Source: Virgibacillus proomii
Lineage (GTDB): Bacteria > Bacillota > Bacilli > Bacillales > Amphibacillaceae
DNA: 61,746 bases
Assembly (NCBI RefSeq): GCF_018916875.1
Contig: NZ_JAHLNO010000012.1
Coordinates: 1 to 61,746, forward strand
Direction of reading: 5' to 3'
Under the pieces are notes generated by a model. The model made no database searches, was not told the DNA's origin, and was given only the letters and a program-made list of their open reading frames with translations. Shown in pieces: positions 40,733 through 49,528 of the stretch. Each line of letters opens with the position of its first letter. Positions within the stretch are counted from its first letter, which is position 1. The position numbers and the translations under genes are program-made.

Positions 40733-41155
40733 ATGGGTAAAAAAGGAATGCGTAATTTCACGCCGATTGATAACGATGTAAAGCGTGTATTCTTCGCGCC
40801 GGATACCGATTTAGATTACGGAGACTTCGCAGTTTACGTATACATCGCAATGCATGTCCGAGTAAAGGACGGAGATTTAAAAGGGCTTGCTTATCCGACG
40901 AAGAAACGTATGCAGTCGGATTTATCGATTGGTCGCCGAAAACTATCGGAGGCTATCGAAAAATTAGTACGCTACGGATTTATAATTGCGGTTAAAGTGC
41001 CAAATAAATACGGAGGTAAGCCGTTGTTGCATTACCGTTTGTCGGACGAGTGGAAGAAGGAAGACAAGGAAGAAGTCGAGGTAAACGAAGATGCGAACGA
41101 AAATGTAAGCGAAGAATTAAGCGGGGAGATGCGAGACATTATCGACTGGCTGTGA
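40733..41155 (+). CDS. Second winged-helix DNA-binding protein
   Basis: The 140-aa product has ACGGAGG before ATG. The central domain (YPTKKRMQSDLSIGRRKLSE, then AIEKLVRYGFIIAVKVPNKY) is a winged helix of the replisome-organiser/RepA type, similar in layout to the protein encoded at 3994. It ends in an acidic linker and EMRDIIDWL. The repeats downstream (41191-41273) may be its binding sites. Confidence 0.7.
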   Translation: MGKKGMRNFTPIDNDVKRVFFAPDTDLDYGDFAVYVYIAMHVRVKDGDLKGLAYPTKKRMQSDLSIGRRKLSEAIEKLVRYGFIIAVKVPNKYGGKPLLHYRLSDEWKKEDKEEVEVNEDANENVSEELSGEMRDIIDWL

Positions 41156-41190
41156 CGAAGAGAAACACTTTAGCGTAGCAAAGGGTCATT

Positions 41191-41225
41191 TGACCGTTTG
41201 CAATCGTCTATATGACCGTTTGCAA
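41191..41225. repeat. Direct repeat TGACCGTTTGCAA x2
   Basis: Identical 13-mers at 41191-41203 and 41213-41225, 22 bp apart (about two helical turns), just downstream of the winged-helix gene. Iteron-like. Confidence 0.65.
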
Positions 41226-41245
41226 ATGTACATCTGATACATATT

Positions 41246-41273
41246 AAGTATATTGATATATAAGTATATTGAT
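41246..41273. repeat. AT-rich direct repeat AAGTATATTGAT x2
   Basis: Identical 12-mers at 41246-41257 and 41262-41273, 16 bp apart, in a very AT-rich stretch. A hairpin CTGCGC/GCGCAG follows at 41304-41319. Together with the 13-mer repeats this resembles a small replication origin or a control region. Confidence 0.6.
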
Positions 41274-41352
41274 TAATAAGAAGATAGATAAAGACAAAAG
41301 CTTCTGCGCTAACGCGCAGGGTCAGCTTATATCGAAAATTAATTAATATATA

Positions 41353-41370
41353 AAAGATACTTCGGAAAAT
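41353..41370. repeat. 18-bp repeat, copy 2 (AAAGATACTTCGGAAAAT)
   Basis: Exact copy of 4661-4678; again between a winged-helix gene and the next rightward gene. Confidence 0.7.
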
Positions 41371-41414
41371 AATAAGTACATAAGTGATGTATTTAAACGA
41401 AAGGAGACGACAAT

Positions 41415-41744
41415 ATGACGAATCGAATGCAAATCAGTTCTGCAATTAGACCAGTATTAAACGGTATTATTCTACAAGATACAACGGACTTGGTAATAGA
41501 CGGAAACAAAGCGTTAATAATGTTAGTACCTTCGGAGAATAACATATCTTTATTAGATGATGTAATACGTAGCGCTTGGAATGTCCAGTTCGATGTAGCG
41601 ATAGGTAGTACGGATAAGTGCGAAGGAGTCGTTAACCTACGAGTGTATGATCGATGTAATGTTCGGATTAACAAAGCGTCTGGTGGTATGGACGAATATA
41701 CGGCTATCGAGTTACTTGTCGAAGAAGTGAAAGAAGGCGAATAA
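41415..41744 (+). CDS. Hypothetical phage protein
   Basis: The 109-aa product has AAAGGAGACG before ATG. No recognised family; alternating strands and helices (QDTTDLVIDGNKALIMLVPS, AIELLVEEVKEGE). Last gene before the 1-kb gap upstream of terS. Confidence 0.55.
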   Translation: MTNRMQISSAIRPVLNGIILQDTTDLVIDGNKALIMLVPSENNISLLDDVIRSAWNVQFDVAIGSTDKCEGVVNLRVYDRCNVRINKASGGMDEYTAIELLVEEVKEGE

Positions 41745-41859
41745 AACGCAGGATTTAGGACGGTAGAATAAACGAAGTACTAGGCGGAGATATACGTAAT
41801 TACTTAGTTTATCTCGACGGAATTACTCGAATGTATTTTCATCTGTATTTTCCGGCAAT

Positions 41860-42180
41860 TGTAAACGGGAATTATCCCGGTATTTTTCGACTGCATTTTT
41901 TCGGAATTATTTAGCGAGATTATCCCGGAAATTATGGGCAGAATTATTTCGAGGATTATTCGCTATTTAATGAAGGAATTATTTCGGAATGTATCGGAGT
42001 TAATTATCCGATTATTTTCGGAGGTTATTTTGTGCGGGTGAATTACGTCGTGTCAGAGCGATTATAAGACGTTTATGGACGTTTACCCATTCGGATATAT
42101 TTCGCCATTATGTGGCTGTATTATCGGGGTTATTTGGCGTGGATTATTGCGGGATTATGTGCGGAGTTTATTCGATTGGG
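41860..42180. repeat. Degenerate ~12-bp tandem repeats (GGAATTATTTCG-like)
   Basis: ATTAT cores flanked by GG/CGG recur about every 12 bp: near 41871, 41906, 41919, 41931, 41943, 41954, 41978, 42003, 42011 and 42024, then more loosely to 42153. One unit is a palindrome (CGGGA-ATTA-TCCCG at 41866-41879). Stops interrupt all frames. It lies in the gene-free 41745-42758 gap. Confidence 0.6.
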
Positions 42181-42758
42181 TACGTTAGGAGAGTACGTTA
42201 GGTAGTGCGATAGTAACGCTAAAAGATCGGGCAACGCGTTCACGAGACGAGGAGGTCGAAAACTTTCAGCGTCATTTATGCATCCAATCATACGATAAAA
42301 CGAACGACAGCACGCACAAATCCCGTCAAATCAACGCTTGCATAAATGGTGTATAAAGCGGAAGAAGAGCGCGGAGGGAGAACGCAGTGTTGACAACTAT
42401 ACTTACTTTTCGTTAGTAGACATAAGATATATTATCAGAAGTTGTTTCGTATTTATATTCGCTTAAATGTATAACGAAAACAGGGGCGGGGTGGCTCGTT
42501 TTGTTTACCGCTTGCCTGACCTCCGCAATTTTCTTACAAAATTTTAAACTTCGGAAGTATACACGGTGATTATATCAGAATTACAGTCGATAGGACAAGC
42601 GAAAGTAACCCGAGATAACAGACGCATGTATTTAAGCTAATTTGACCGTGTCGTGACGGATTTGCGACGAATTCAATACGAAACTACCTACGCAAGCCAA
42701 AACGGCTCACACGCGCTGAAAACTTGCGCCAGCTAAGCCAGAAAGGAGGTGCTTGCGA
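42181..42758. other. Gene-free region upstream of terS
   Basis: No convincing ORF on either strand. It contains a perfect inverted repeat CATTTATGCA (42273-42282) / TGCATAAATG (42339-42348) and a TTGACA box at 42390 without a good -10. As the DNA directly upstream of the small terminase gene it is the natural place for a pac or cos site, though no cos sequence is recognised. Confidence 0.45.
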
Positions 42759-43217
42759 ATGGCTAACCGAAATCACTACAATTTCGACGAATCGAAGTTT
42801 AAACCGAAGCAACGAGAAGCCGCCATGCTTTTAGTTGAGCGGGAATTTGCTGACCCAAAGGAACGGAAAACTAAAGGCGAAATTGCGGACGAACTAAAAA
42901 TGACCCGTCAAGGCTTACATAAATGGGAGACTCGCGACGACAACTTTATCGCGTATAAAAACTACCTCGCCAACAAGATGATGACGTCAAGCCTTCCGAT
43001 GGTATTTGCGAGGATACTCGAAGGCATCGACAAGGAAAAGAACACGAAAATGACAGAGCTATATTTGAAACGTTTAGGCGAGCTTGACACGAAGTCCGAA
43101 CTTACACTTAAAGACGGTAGGGACGGAGAACAGACGCTAGACGAACGCAGAGCAGCGTTGTTGGCTCGTTTAGGCGAAGAAGCAGAAGGTGACGCGGAAG
43201 GAGACGACGAGGAGTAA
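42759..43217 (+). CDS. terS: Terminase small subunit
   Basis: ATG at 42759 (MANRNHYNFDES) behind AAAGGAGGTG is chosen. The 152-aa product recognises phage DNA for packaging. It has an N-terminal helix-turn-helix (TKGEIADELKMTRQGLHKWE, about residues 38-58), a helical middle for oligomerisation and an acidic tail, as in phBC6A51-type small terminases. Its TAA overlaps the terL start as TAATGG. Confidence 0.8.
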   Translation: MANRNHYNFDESKFKPKQREAAMLLVEREFADPKERKTKGEIADELKMTRQGLHKWETRDDNFIAYKNYLANKMMTSSLPMVFARILEGIDKEKNTKMTELYLKRLGELDTKSELTLKDGRDGEQTLDERRAALLARLGEEAEGDAEGDDEE

Positions 43218-43882
43218 TGGCGTATATAAATGGCGAATGGCTAACGTATCCCGAACGCCAAAATCTAATCAACGACCTAACGGAAGAAAAACGCCTCCTA
43301 ACGCAGTTAATTAAACGAAAAAAAGCGGTAACAAGCGATTTTGACCGGCTAGAGAACATCCTAGACGAATTAAAGCGGCTAAACCGAATACACAAAGGAG
43401 AATACGACGTCCTCTATTTCGGGATGACGTACTTTTCCGAGGATGGAAACCCCGATAACCCCGACAATCTAATTCCGGAAGGGGTTAACGTACATAATTC
43501 GGCAGAATTTCATAAACGGTTATGCGAAATGTTGGACGAGGTTACAAAGGGACTCGCAAATAGGCATATCGCTTGGGCGTGTCCCAGACAGCACGCAAAA
43601 ACAGCGTGGCTATCGAATATATTCCTTATACATCAAATCGTCTATAGGCTGCGGAAATACATTGTTCTATTTTCTGAGACTACCGATGTAGCAGGCGACT
43701 TTATTACATGGGGACGATACCAATTAAAGTTAAACGAAAAGCTCCGAGAAGACTTCGGAGAGCTTTTGGACGTTAAACCGTCCATGAACGAATTGGACAA
43801 CAAGTACGAATATATTACGTCTTCCGGAACAAAAGTGGAAGCGAAAGGTCTTGGAACGCAAACTAGAGGGTTGAGATTCGGT
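43217..43882 (+). CDS. terL: Terminase large subunit, exon 1
   Basis: TerL is the ATP-driven packaging motor and nuclease. Exon 1 encodes residues 1-222, with the ATPase Walker A variant ACPRQHAKTAW (about residue 120) and KGLGTQTRGLRFG at its end. Read on, the frame hits a stop 15 bp into a group I intron. Joining 43882 to 44110 keeps the frame and gives LRFG-NTRPDLFILDDLE, restoring Walker B and a 571-aa protein, normal for TerL. Confidence 0.92.
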
Positions 43883-44109
43883 ATAATAATTGCCGCCTAG
43901 CTTGGCAACAAGTTAGTGAGAAGCGCGGAATTAAGCGGGGAAGCTGCGACGCCGACCCGAACCGAAGGCGAAAGCCAGGGGCAACGCATAGGACTTGAAA
44001 TAACAGTCCCACGAGGCCGCGCCGTCCTACAAGGACGAAAATATATGCTGAACTACGTCGAAGAAGAAGACATAGAAGGACGGATAAAAAGCCGTTCGAT
44101 AACAATTTG
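43883..44109 (+). mobile_element. ORF-less group I intron in terL (227 nt)
   Basis: Exon 1 ends in U and the intron ends in G. P1 pairs exon CGGU with intron GCCG across a 9-nt loop, the same geometry as in the nrdE intron. P2 is CTAGCTTG/CAAGTTAG closed by a GCAA tetraloop (about 43897-43916). AATTAAGCGGGGAAGC matches the conserved P3/P4 strand (compare AATTGCTGGGAAGC in nrdE). Further stems are GGC-GAAA-GCC and GTCCT-ACA-AGGAC. I did not place P7 with certainty. No endonuclease gene is inside. Confidence 0.85.
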
Positions 44110-45159
44110 AATACTCGACCAGACCTTTTCATCCTCGACGATTTAGAGTCGAAGGAATCTACTAATACTCCGGAACTTATCGAAAAATCTAAGTCTTGGT
44201 TCCGCGAAGAAATGTTGCCTGCGATGGCTAAAAATGGAATCTGCATTTATTTAGGTACGATCTTATGTTATGGTTCGCTGTTACATTATGTCATCGAAGA
44301 AAGACGGGACTTTAAAAGCGAAAAGTTCGCAGCGGTTGAGTCTTTTGCGGAGAATGAAACGCTTTGGGAGAAGTGGCGGGAGATTTACAGGAGCGACAAC
44401 AAAGATGCAGCCGACAAGGCGAGGGAGTTTTACGTAGCTAACGAAGATGCGATGTTAGAAGGCGTTAAAATATTGTGGCCGGGATATTGGTCTTACTACG
44501 AACTTATTGTTATCCGAGAAGAAAACGGAATAAAAGCGTTTAATCAAGAGTATCAAAACAATCCGACAGACGAGGAAAGGCAAATATTTAAACTCAGCCA
44601 ATTCACGTGGGTAAATAGTGAAGACATAAAAGATAAGAAATTTAAATATTTTGCTGGTATAGATATTGCGATGGGAAAAGAAAAAGGGGACTACTCCGTT
44701 ATAGCAACGATAGCTAGAAACATAGAAACAGGGCGCTGTTATCTGGTTGACGCATACATGGCAAGAATACACCCCGACGTACTAATTGACAAAGTTGTCG
44801 AGTACACAGAACGTTACCAGTACGAATACATAGCGGTTGAGGCTCAGATGGCGCAAGAGTTTATCGCCGATAAATTGACGGAGCGACTAGTCACCAGAGG
44901 TTACCCAGCACATACACGTATAAAACAGGTCAAACAACGTACTAGAAAAGCATTACGAATCGAAGGAATGTTGCCTGACATACAAAACGGAAAATTACGG
45001 TTTCACAATCGCTTTAAGAATAGCGCTGAATTTAGCCAATTTGAAATGTACCCGATGCACAAACATGACGACTTTCCCGACGCAGTGCAAATGGCATACT
45101 CAGTGGCACAGCAAACAAACCGTAAGAAAGCCGGGAGTGTCGGTACATATCGATACTAA
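44110..45159 (+). CDS. terL: Terminase large subunit, exon 2
   Basis: Exon 2 encodes residues 223-571: Walker B DLFILDDLE, then the RNase H-like nuclease domain with YFAGIDIAMGKEKGDYS (first Asp), YIAVEAQMAQEF (second acid) and HDDFPDAVQMAYS (third). Without splicing the only start nearby is a TTG at 44107 with no RBS. Confidence 0.92.
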   Translation, partial: NTRPDLFILDDLESKESTNTPELIEKSKSWFREEMLPAMAKNGICIYLGTILCYGSLLHYVIEERRDFKSEKFAAVESFAENETLWEKWREIYRSDNKDAADKAREFYVANEDAMLEGVKILWPGYWSYYELIVIREENGIKAFNQEYQNNPTDEERQIFKLSQFTWVNSEDIKDKKFKYFAGIDIAMGKEKGDYSVIATIARNIETGRCYLVDAYMARIHPDVLIDKVVEYTERYQYEYIAVEAQMAQEFIADKLTERLVTRGYPAHTRIKQVKQRTRKALRIEGMLPDIQNGKLRFHNRFKNSAEFSQFEMYPMHKHDDFPDAVQMAYSVAQQTNRKKAGSVGTYRY

Positions 45160-45197
45160 CTAAACTAACGATGTAAAAACGAAAGGAGGCGGCAACT

Positions 45198-46769
45198 ATC
45201 ACAACAGATCCAAATTTACTTAACGGATTAATTTTTAAACATCCGATGCAATACGCACTAGGCGAAAAAGAGTTCCAGCGAATTGTGGACGAATTAAAGC
45301 TGTACGAGCGCTATTACGGCGATCGGGATACGTGGACTGATTACGAAGTCCCTCCCGAACTAGATTACAAACCCACCGAACTATCGATCAATTATTTACG
45401 TAAGATGGTCGACACAATTGCGGCGTGGCAATTCGAAAGAGAGCCGAAAGTATCTGCGCCTCCCGAAATAGTAGACGACCCCGTCACGACTCAACTACAC
45501 GGAACAGAGCCGAGCGCAGAGCAACAAGCGGCTAATGATCGTGCTAAGTCGAAAGAAAAGCTACTGTCGACCATATGGAAAGAAAATAGGATGCACGAAA
45601 AGTTATTAGCTGCCGCAAAAGACCGAGCAATAACGAGAACGGGCGTGTTTGCCCGGTTACATTACGATACTAGACGAGGAGCAATCCGGATACTATTCCA
45701 CCCCTCAACCGAAGTTATTCCGGTACATAACGAATGGGACGTCGATCAGTTAGAAGAAGTACACTTTATTGCTTACTTAGACGAAGAAGAGACGAAACTT
45801 TGGAAGCTGTCGTACTACCTCGTCTGGAAAGGCGACGAGGAATCTGGTTATTATGATTGCGAAATAGAGGAAGCGATATACAACGAGGAATTAAATGTTA
45901 TTGATACTCGGGTAACTCGCCAATCTATGGGGCTCGATTTTATTCCGGTTGTCCATATTCCAACCGACAAACTAACCGGAGCGTTACAAGGCACCTCCGA
46001 ATTAGAAAAGATGATCGGAGTATCTGATGAAATTAACAAGAAATTATCGGACTACAGCGATGCATTGCGGTTTGAAATGTTTGCGATTATGTTACTAAAA
46101 AATGTAGACGAAGACCCTAAAAACCCTCTACGTGTAAGTCCGGGAGCGAAGTGGAATTTAGGTGACGGCGACAAGGAAATCGGTGAACCTCATGCAGAGC
46201 GAATAGAATCTGGCTTTAAATTTAAGGAAGCAATAGAAACGTACCTTGACCGGATGTACAAAGCGCTACATGAACTGTCCGAAGTACCGATCGTAAATAC
46301 GTCTGAACTAAAAACAGGCGGAATTAACGAGGTTGCTATGCAACTTATGTTTTCGTCTATCATTTCGAAAACGCAACGGTCGTGGGTTATATGGCAATCG
46401 AGATTACAAACGTTAAACGAATATATTTTACGATATATGCAAGCCCGACAAGAGCATCCGAGATTTAAGTATGATCGAGAGTTGTTGACGGAAGTCGGAG
46501 ACGACTACACAAACGAAATTATATTTAACCTACCACTTCCAAAAGATCGCATGGCATTAGTTACACAGTTAAGTAATGAAATAGCTAGTAACATGGAATC
46601 CATTAAAGGAGCTATTAAACGTAGTGGTAAAGAGAACGCAGAAGCTAAGCTAATGGAGATACTAGCCGAGCGAGAAATGATGCGGGAAAGGAAAGTAAAA
46701 AACGAAGACCCGTATCTAGAACAAGCGGAACAAACAGAACGACCCGGCAGACAGGAAGTAAAAACTTAG
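45198..46769 (+). CDS. Portal protein, probably starting at an ATC codon
   Basis: The portal ring is the DNA gate between head and tail. The first in-frame ATG is at 45246, but it has no RBS. The coding pattern extends upstream (ITTDPNLLNGLIFKHPMQYA) to an ATC at 45198, which lies exactly 8 nt after AAAGGAGG. No ATG, GTG or TTG is in frame there. An AUC start, or ATT-type rare initiation, is therefore likely. The 523-aa product has SPP1/phi-type portal features (VPPELDYKPTELSINYLRKM, VVHIPTDKLTGALQGTSELE, GGINEVAMQLMFSSIISKTQ). Confidence 0.85.
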   Translation: MTTDPNLLNGLIFKHPMQYALGEKEFQRIVDELKLYERYYGDRDTWTDYEVPPELDYKPTELSINYLRKMVDTIAAWQFEREPKVSAPPEIVDDPVTTQLHGTEPSAEQQAANDRAKSKEKLLSTIWKENRMHEKLLAAAKDRAITRTGVFARLHYDTRRGAIRILFHPSTEVIPVHNEWDVDQLEEVHFIAYLDEEETKLWKLSYYLVWKGDEESGYYDCEIEEAIYNEELNVIDTRVTRQSMGLDFIPVVHIPTDKLTGALQGTSELEKMIGVSDEINKKLSDYSDALRFEMFAIMLLKNVDEDPKNPLRVSPGAKWNLGDGDKEIGEPHAERIESGFKFKEAIETYLDRMYKALHELSEVPIVNTSELKTGGINEVAMQLMFSSIISKTQRSWVIWQSRLQTLNEYILRYMQARQEHPRFKYDRELLTEVGDDYTNEIIFNLPLPKDRMALVTQLSNEIASNMESIKGAIKRSGKENAEAKLMEILAEREMMRERKVKNEDPYLEQAEQTERPGRQEVKT

Positions 46770-46851
46770 GATTTGTCCGAAATGACATTAAACTATGCAG
46801 GTTTACACTCGTGTCGAACACGTTAAAAACGAGTTTATGGAGGTATTTAAT

Positions 46852-47598
46852 ATGAAGATGAATTTACAATATTTTGCTGATAGCAACGACAATCCAGAAG
46901 AAACACCAAATAGTGAAGGAGCACCGAATAACCCGTCTGCGGAGACGAAAAACCCCGAACAGGTGCATGAACCACAACAACCTTCGAACACTATTCCGTA
47001 TGAGCGATTCAAGGAAGTAAATGACGCTTATAAGTCGTTTAAGTCTTTGGGCTATAACTCAGCAGATGAACTTAAAGCGCAACTGGACGAATTGAAAACG
47101 CTAAAACAAGCGGAAGAAGAACGTAAAAAAGCAGAAATGGATGAGGTCGAACGGCTGCAAGCGGAAAAAGAGGAAGCTGCGCAAAAGGCGCAAGAAGCTG
47201 AAGAGCAGGCAAGAAAAGCAAAAGAAGCAGCGAACAACCGAATCCTCAATACGGAAATCAAATCGGTAGCTAGGGCGTTAAATGCAAATGACCCTAACGA
47301 TGTACTTGCTTTGTTAGATAAGTCGCAAATTGAGATGGACGAAGAAGGAAACGTGACTGGCGTAGAGGAGGCTGTGACAGCGTTTAAGGAAAGTAAACCG
47401 TGGTTATTTAAGCAAGCAATCGGGGCGGATGCAAAAGGCGGAAGTAATCCTAACACCAACCCTACAGTAGACGAGATCGCGGCGAAGGAAAAAGAGTTGT
47501 CGGAAGCACAGGCGGAAGCATTAAAGGATAAACGCCATTCTGGCAAGGTGACACGGATTTTTAACGAATTAAAGGAATTGAAAAAGAAAAACAAATAA
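46852..47598 (+). CDS. Capsid scaffolding protein (DUF4355-like)
   Basis: ATG at 46852 (MKMNLQYFADSNDN) behind TGGAGG is chosen over 46795. The 248-aa product starts with the LQYFA motif common in scaffold proteins. It has a disordered acidic segment, a long coiled coil (about 75-150, LKQAEEERKKAEMDEVERLQ) and a basic C-terminus. Its position between portal and capsid supports the call. Confidence 0.82.
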   Translation: MKMNLQYFADSNDNPEETPNSEGAPNNPSAETKNPEQVHEPQQPSNTIPYERFKEVNDAYKSFKSLGYNSADELKAQLDELKTLKQAEEERKKAEMDEVERLQAEKEEAAQKAQEAEEQARKAKEAANNRILNTEIKSVARALNANDPNDVLALLDKSQIEMDEEGNVTGVEEAVTAFKESKPWLFKQAIGADAKGGSNPNTNPTVDEIAAKEKELSEAQAEALKDKRHSGKVTRIFNELKELKKKNK

Positions 47599-47609
47599 AA
47601 CTCGGAATC

Positions 47610-47634
47610 AGTCGCTACTAAAGCGGCTTTTTTA
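47610..47634 (+). terminator. Hairpin/T-tract between scaffold and capsid genes
   Basis: GTCGCT (47611-47616) pairs with AGCGGC (47622-47627), followed by TTTTTT. A partial terminator here would set the ratio of head gene transcripts, or the capsid gene may have its own promoter. Confidence 0.65.
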
Positions 47635-47669
47635 ATTACAAAAACACAAAACAAAGGGGAAATTAAATT

Positions 47670-48794
47670 ATGGCAGTAGCACAGACTTATGATTTTCAAC
47701 AACAAATTAGGGATATGCAGGCTAATGTAGACGTAATCCTACAGAAAGCGCCGGTACTTTTCGGTCTAATCGGCACAGGCGACCGACTAACTCAAACTAA
47801 GTTTGAGTGGCAGAATGATTATTTAAATAGCGATACCGCGATTGTAAAAACAAAAGCTGCGGCAGACGCAACCACAGTAGAAGTCGAGAAAGGAGACGCT
47901 GATAAGTTTGCGGTAAACGCACTTGTACAAAACGGACTTGAAGTATTCCGTGTAACTGCGATTGACGAGGATAACAACACGATTACGGTACAACGTGGTT
48001 ACGACACAACCACACCGGAAGCTATTGAAGTTGGCGGAGAATTAAAAATCATTTCACGTCCACGTCCAGAAGGCGAGGATACATTCCGCAAGAACGAAAT
48101 TAATGACCGTATTGTGTCGTTTAACTACTCGCAAATCTTTTCTCGTTATGCATCTGTATCTCGTACACAACAAATGGTAAGTACATACGGAGTTTCAGAT
48201 GAATTGGATTATCAAGTTAACCTACGATTGGAAGAGATGATCCGAGAAATGAACAACTCGTTAATTTACGGACGTAAGTACGCAGGGTCAGGACAGCAAC
48301 CACGTACATCAGGAGGTTTGTTTGCGTTTGCGCAAGAGCAAGGAGCGTTTAGCAAGGATTTTGGCGGGGAGGAAATAGACGCTAAAAGGCTGAACGATGG
48401 GATCGAGGAAGCATTTAAACGTGGTGGAGGCGTGAATACGATCTTATGTGCTCCTAACGTATCTCGCCAAGTAACTGCATTAGCGGGTGATACTATCCGC
48501 ACTACTCGTACTGATAATCAAACAGGGCATCAGATCATGTCGTTTATGTCTGATTTACCGGGCGGAGCAGTTACTAACGTAGTAGTTGACTTGAACATGC
48601 CTAAAGACCGTGCATTACTACTTAACATCGATAACATCAAAGCACGTTACTTGACTGGCGTTTACGACCAAGACGCTACTCTAGCAGGAGGAGACTACTT
48701 CTCCCGTGTCCTACGTGCGGAATTAGGGTGGGAAATTAAGAACGCAAAAGAATCGATGGTTATTCTTTCTAATATTTCAAAAACAATTAACTAA
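47670..48794 (+). CDS. Major capsid protein (DUF5309/SU10-like HK97 fold)
   Basis: The 374-aa product forms the icosahedral shell. ATG with AAAGGGGAAA upstream. Features: RDMQANVDVILQKAPVLFGL near the N-terminus, RKNEINDRIVSFNYSQIFSR in the middle, and a C-terminal half with GGGVNTILCAPNVSRQVTAL and ALLLNIDNIKARYL, matching the DUF5309/SU10-type capsid family. Confidence 0.82.
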   Translation: MAVAQTYDFQQQIRDMQANVDVILQKAPVLFGLIGTGDRLTQTKFEWQNDYLNSDTAIVKTKAAADATTVEVEKGDADKFAVNALVQNGLEVFRVTAIDEDNNTITVQRGYDTTTPEAIEVGGELKIISRPRPEGEDTFRKNEINDRIVSFNYSQIFSRYASVSRTQQMVSTYGVSDELDYQVNLRLEEMIREMNNSLIYGRKYAGSGQQPRTSGGLFAFAQEQGAFSKDFGGEEIDAKRLNDGIEEAFKRGGGVNTILCAPNVSRQVTALAGDTIRTTRTDNQTGHQIMSFMSDLPGGAVTNVVVDLNMPKDRALLLNIDNIKARYLTGVYDQDATLAGGDYFSRVLRAELGWEIKNAKESMVILSNISKTIN

Positions 48795-48843
48795 TTCATG
48801 GCGTCTTTATTGACGTCTATTAAACGAAAGGAGAGCGATATTT

Positions 48844-49218
48844 TTGGCACTGACAGAAAACGAAGTTAAACGGATTAACGTGTCCATGCCCGTAGCCAAC
48901 GATTTAAAAATAGGCGACATATTAAAGCAATTACAAGAGTCCACTGGCGGAGAGGTTACGGTGACTTGGGCGGACGTTAAAAACAAGCCTTCGGAATTTG
49001 CACCGTCTGCACATACGCATGTAATCGCAGATGTTAAAGATCTACAGGCGGGTCTGGACAGTAAATTAGAATCCGTAAAAATAGACGATGTCGCAGGCTT
49101 ACAAGCAGAGTTAAACAGCAAATTAGAGTCGGTAGCTGTAGCTGACGTATCTGGACTCAAAGCCGAATTAGACGGTATTAAATCACGTTTGGATGCGTTA
49201 GAAGGCGGAGGTGCGTAA
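48844..49218 (+). CDS. Head fiber/decoration protein with short repeats
   Basis: The 124-aa product starts at TTG behind AAAGGAGAGCG. The second half repeats the phrase DVxxLQAxLDSKLESV three times (DLQAGLDSKLESV, GLQAELNSKLESV, GLKAELDGIKSRL), giving a coiled-coil or beta-helical stalk as in head fibers of the phi29 type. It follows the capsid gene, the usual place. Confidence 0.65.
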   Translation: MALTENEVKRINVSMPVANDLKIGDILKQLQESTGGEVTVTWADVKNKPSEFAPSAHTHVIADVKDLQAGLDSKLESVKIDDVAGLQAELNSKLESVAVADVSGLKAELDGIKSRLDALEGGGA

Positions 49219-49221
49219 TTG

Positions 49222-49509
49222 ATGGCGGATAAAGCAATCTTTGAGACGTTACCAAACTACGAATATACAAGAGACGGTTTTCACATCGTTTTTAACGGCG
49301 AAGGTTTGTACGTAACTAACAACGCAAGCCACATCGCCGTTTTAGAGAAAGCCAAGCCGTTTATTAAACGCATTGATGACGGACAGCAGGCGGGGGAAGA
49401 AGAGTCCTACCCGGAACACGTAGGCGGGGGAATGTACGTACTATCTAATGGCGAAAAGGTAAAAGGTAAAAAAGCAGCAGAACAAGCGGAGTCTACGTTA
49501 GAAAAATAA
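49222..49509 (+). CDS. Hypothetical head-region protein
   Basis: ATG at 49222 behind GGCGGAGGTG. The 95-aa product contains NYEYTRDGFHIVFNGEGLYV and a Gly-rich C-terminal part. Proteins like this lie between capsid and connector genes in many Firmicutes siphophages; role unknown. Confidence 0.6.
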   Translation: MADKAIFETLPNYEYTRDGFHIVFNGEGLYVTNNASHIAVLEKAKPFIKRIDDGQQAGEEESYPEHVGGGMYVLSNGEKVKGKKAAEQAESTLEK

Positions 49510-49528
49510 CGAAGGAGGGTGACGCTAC

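Noticed and set aside
41913..42068. Open frame rich in Asn-Tyr in the repeat region before terS
   Set aside because: No start codon or RBS and preceded directly by a stop; the opening follows from the 12-bp period (a multiple of three).
43916..44110. 64-aa ORF within the terL intron
   Set aside because: It lies in the ribozyme core, has no RBS and its translation is unlike any protein; the sequence is explained by RNA structure.
47052..47705. 217-aa minus-strand ORF opposite the scaffold gene
   Set aside because: Shadow of the coiled-coil scaffold (Ser/Ala/Phe-rich antisense), without RBS.
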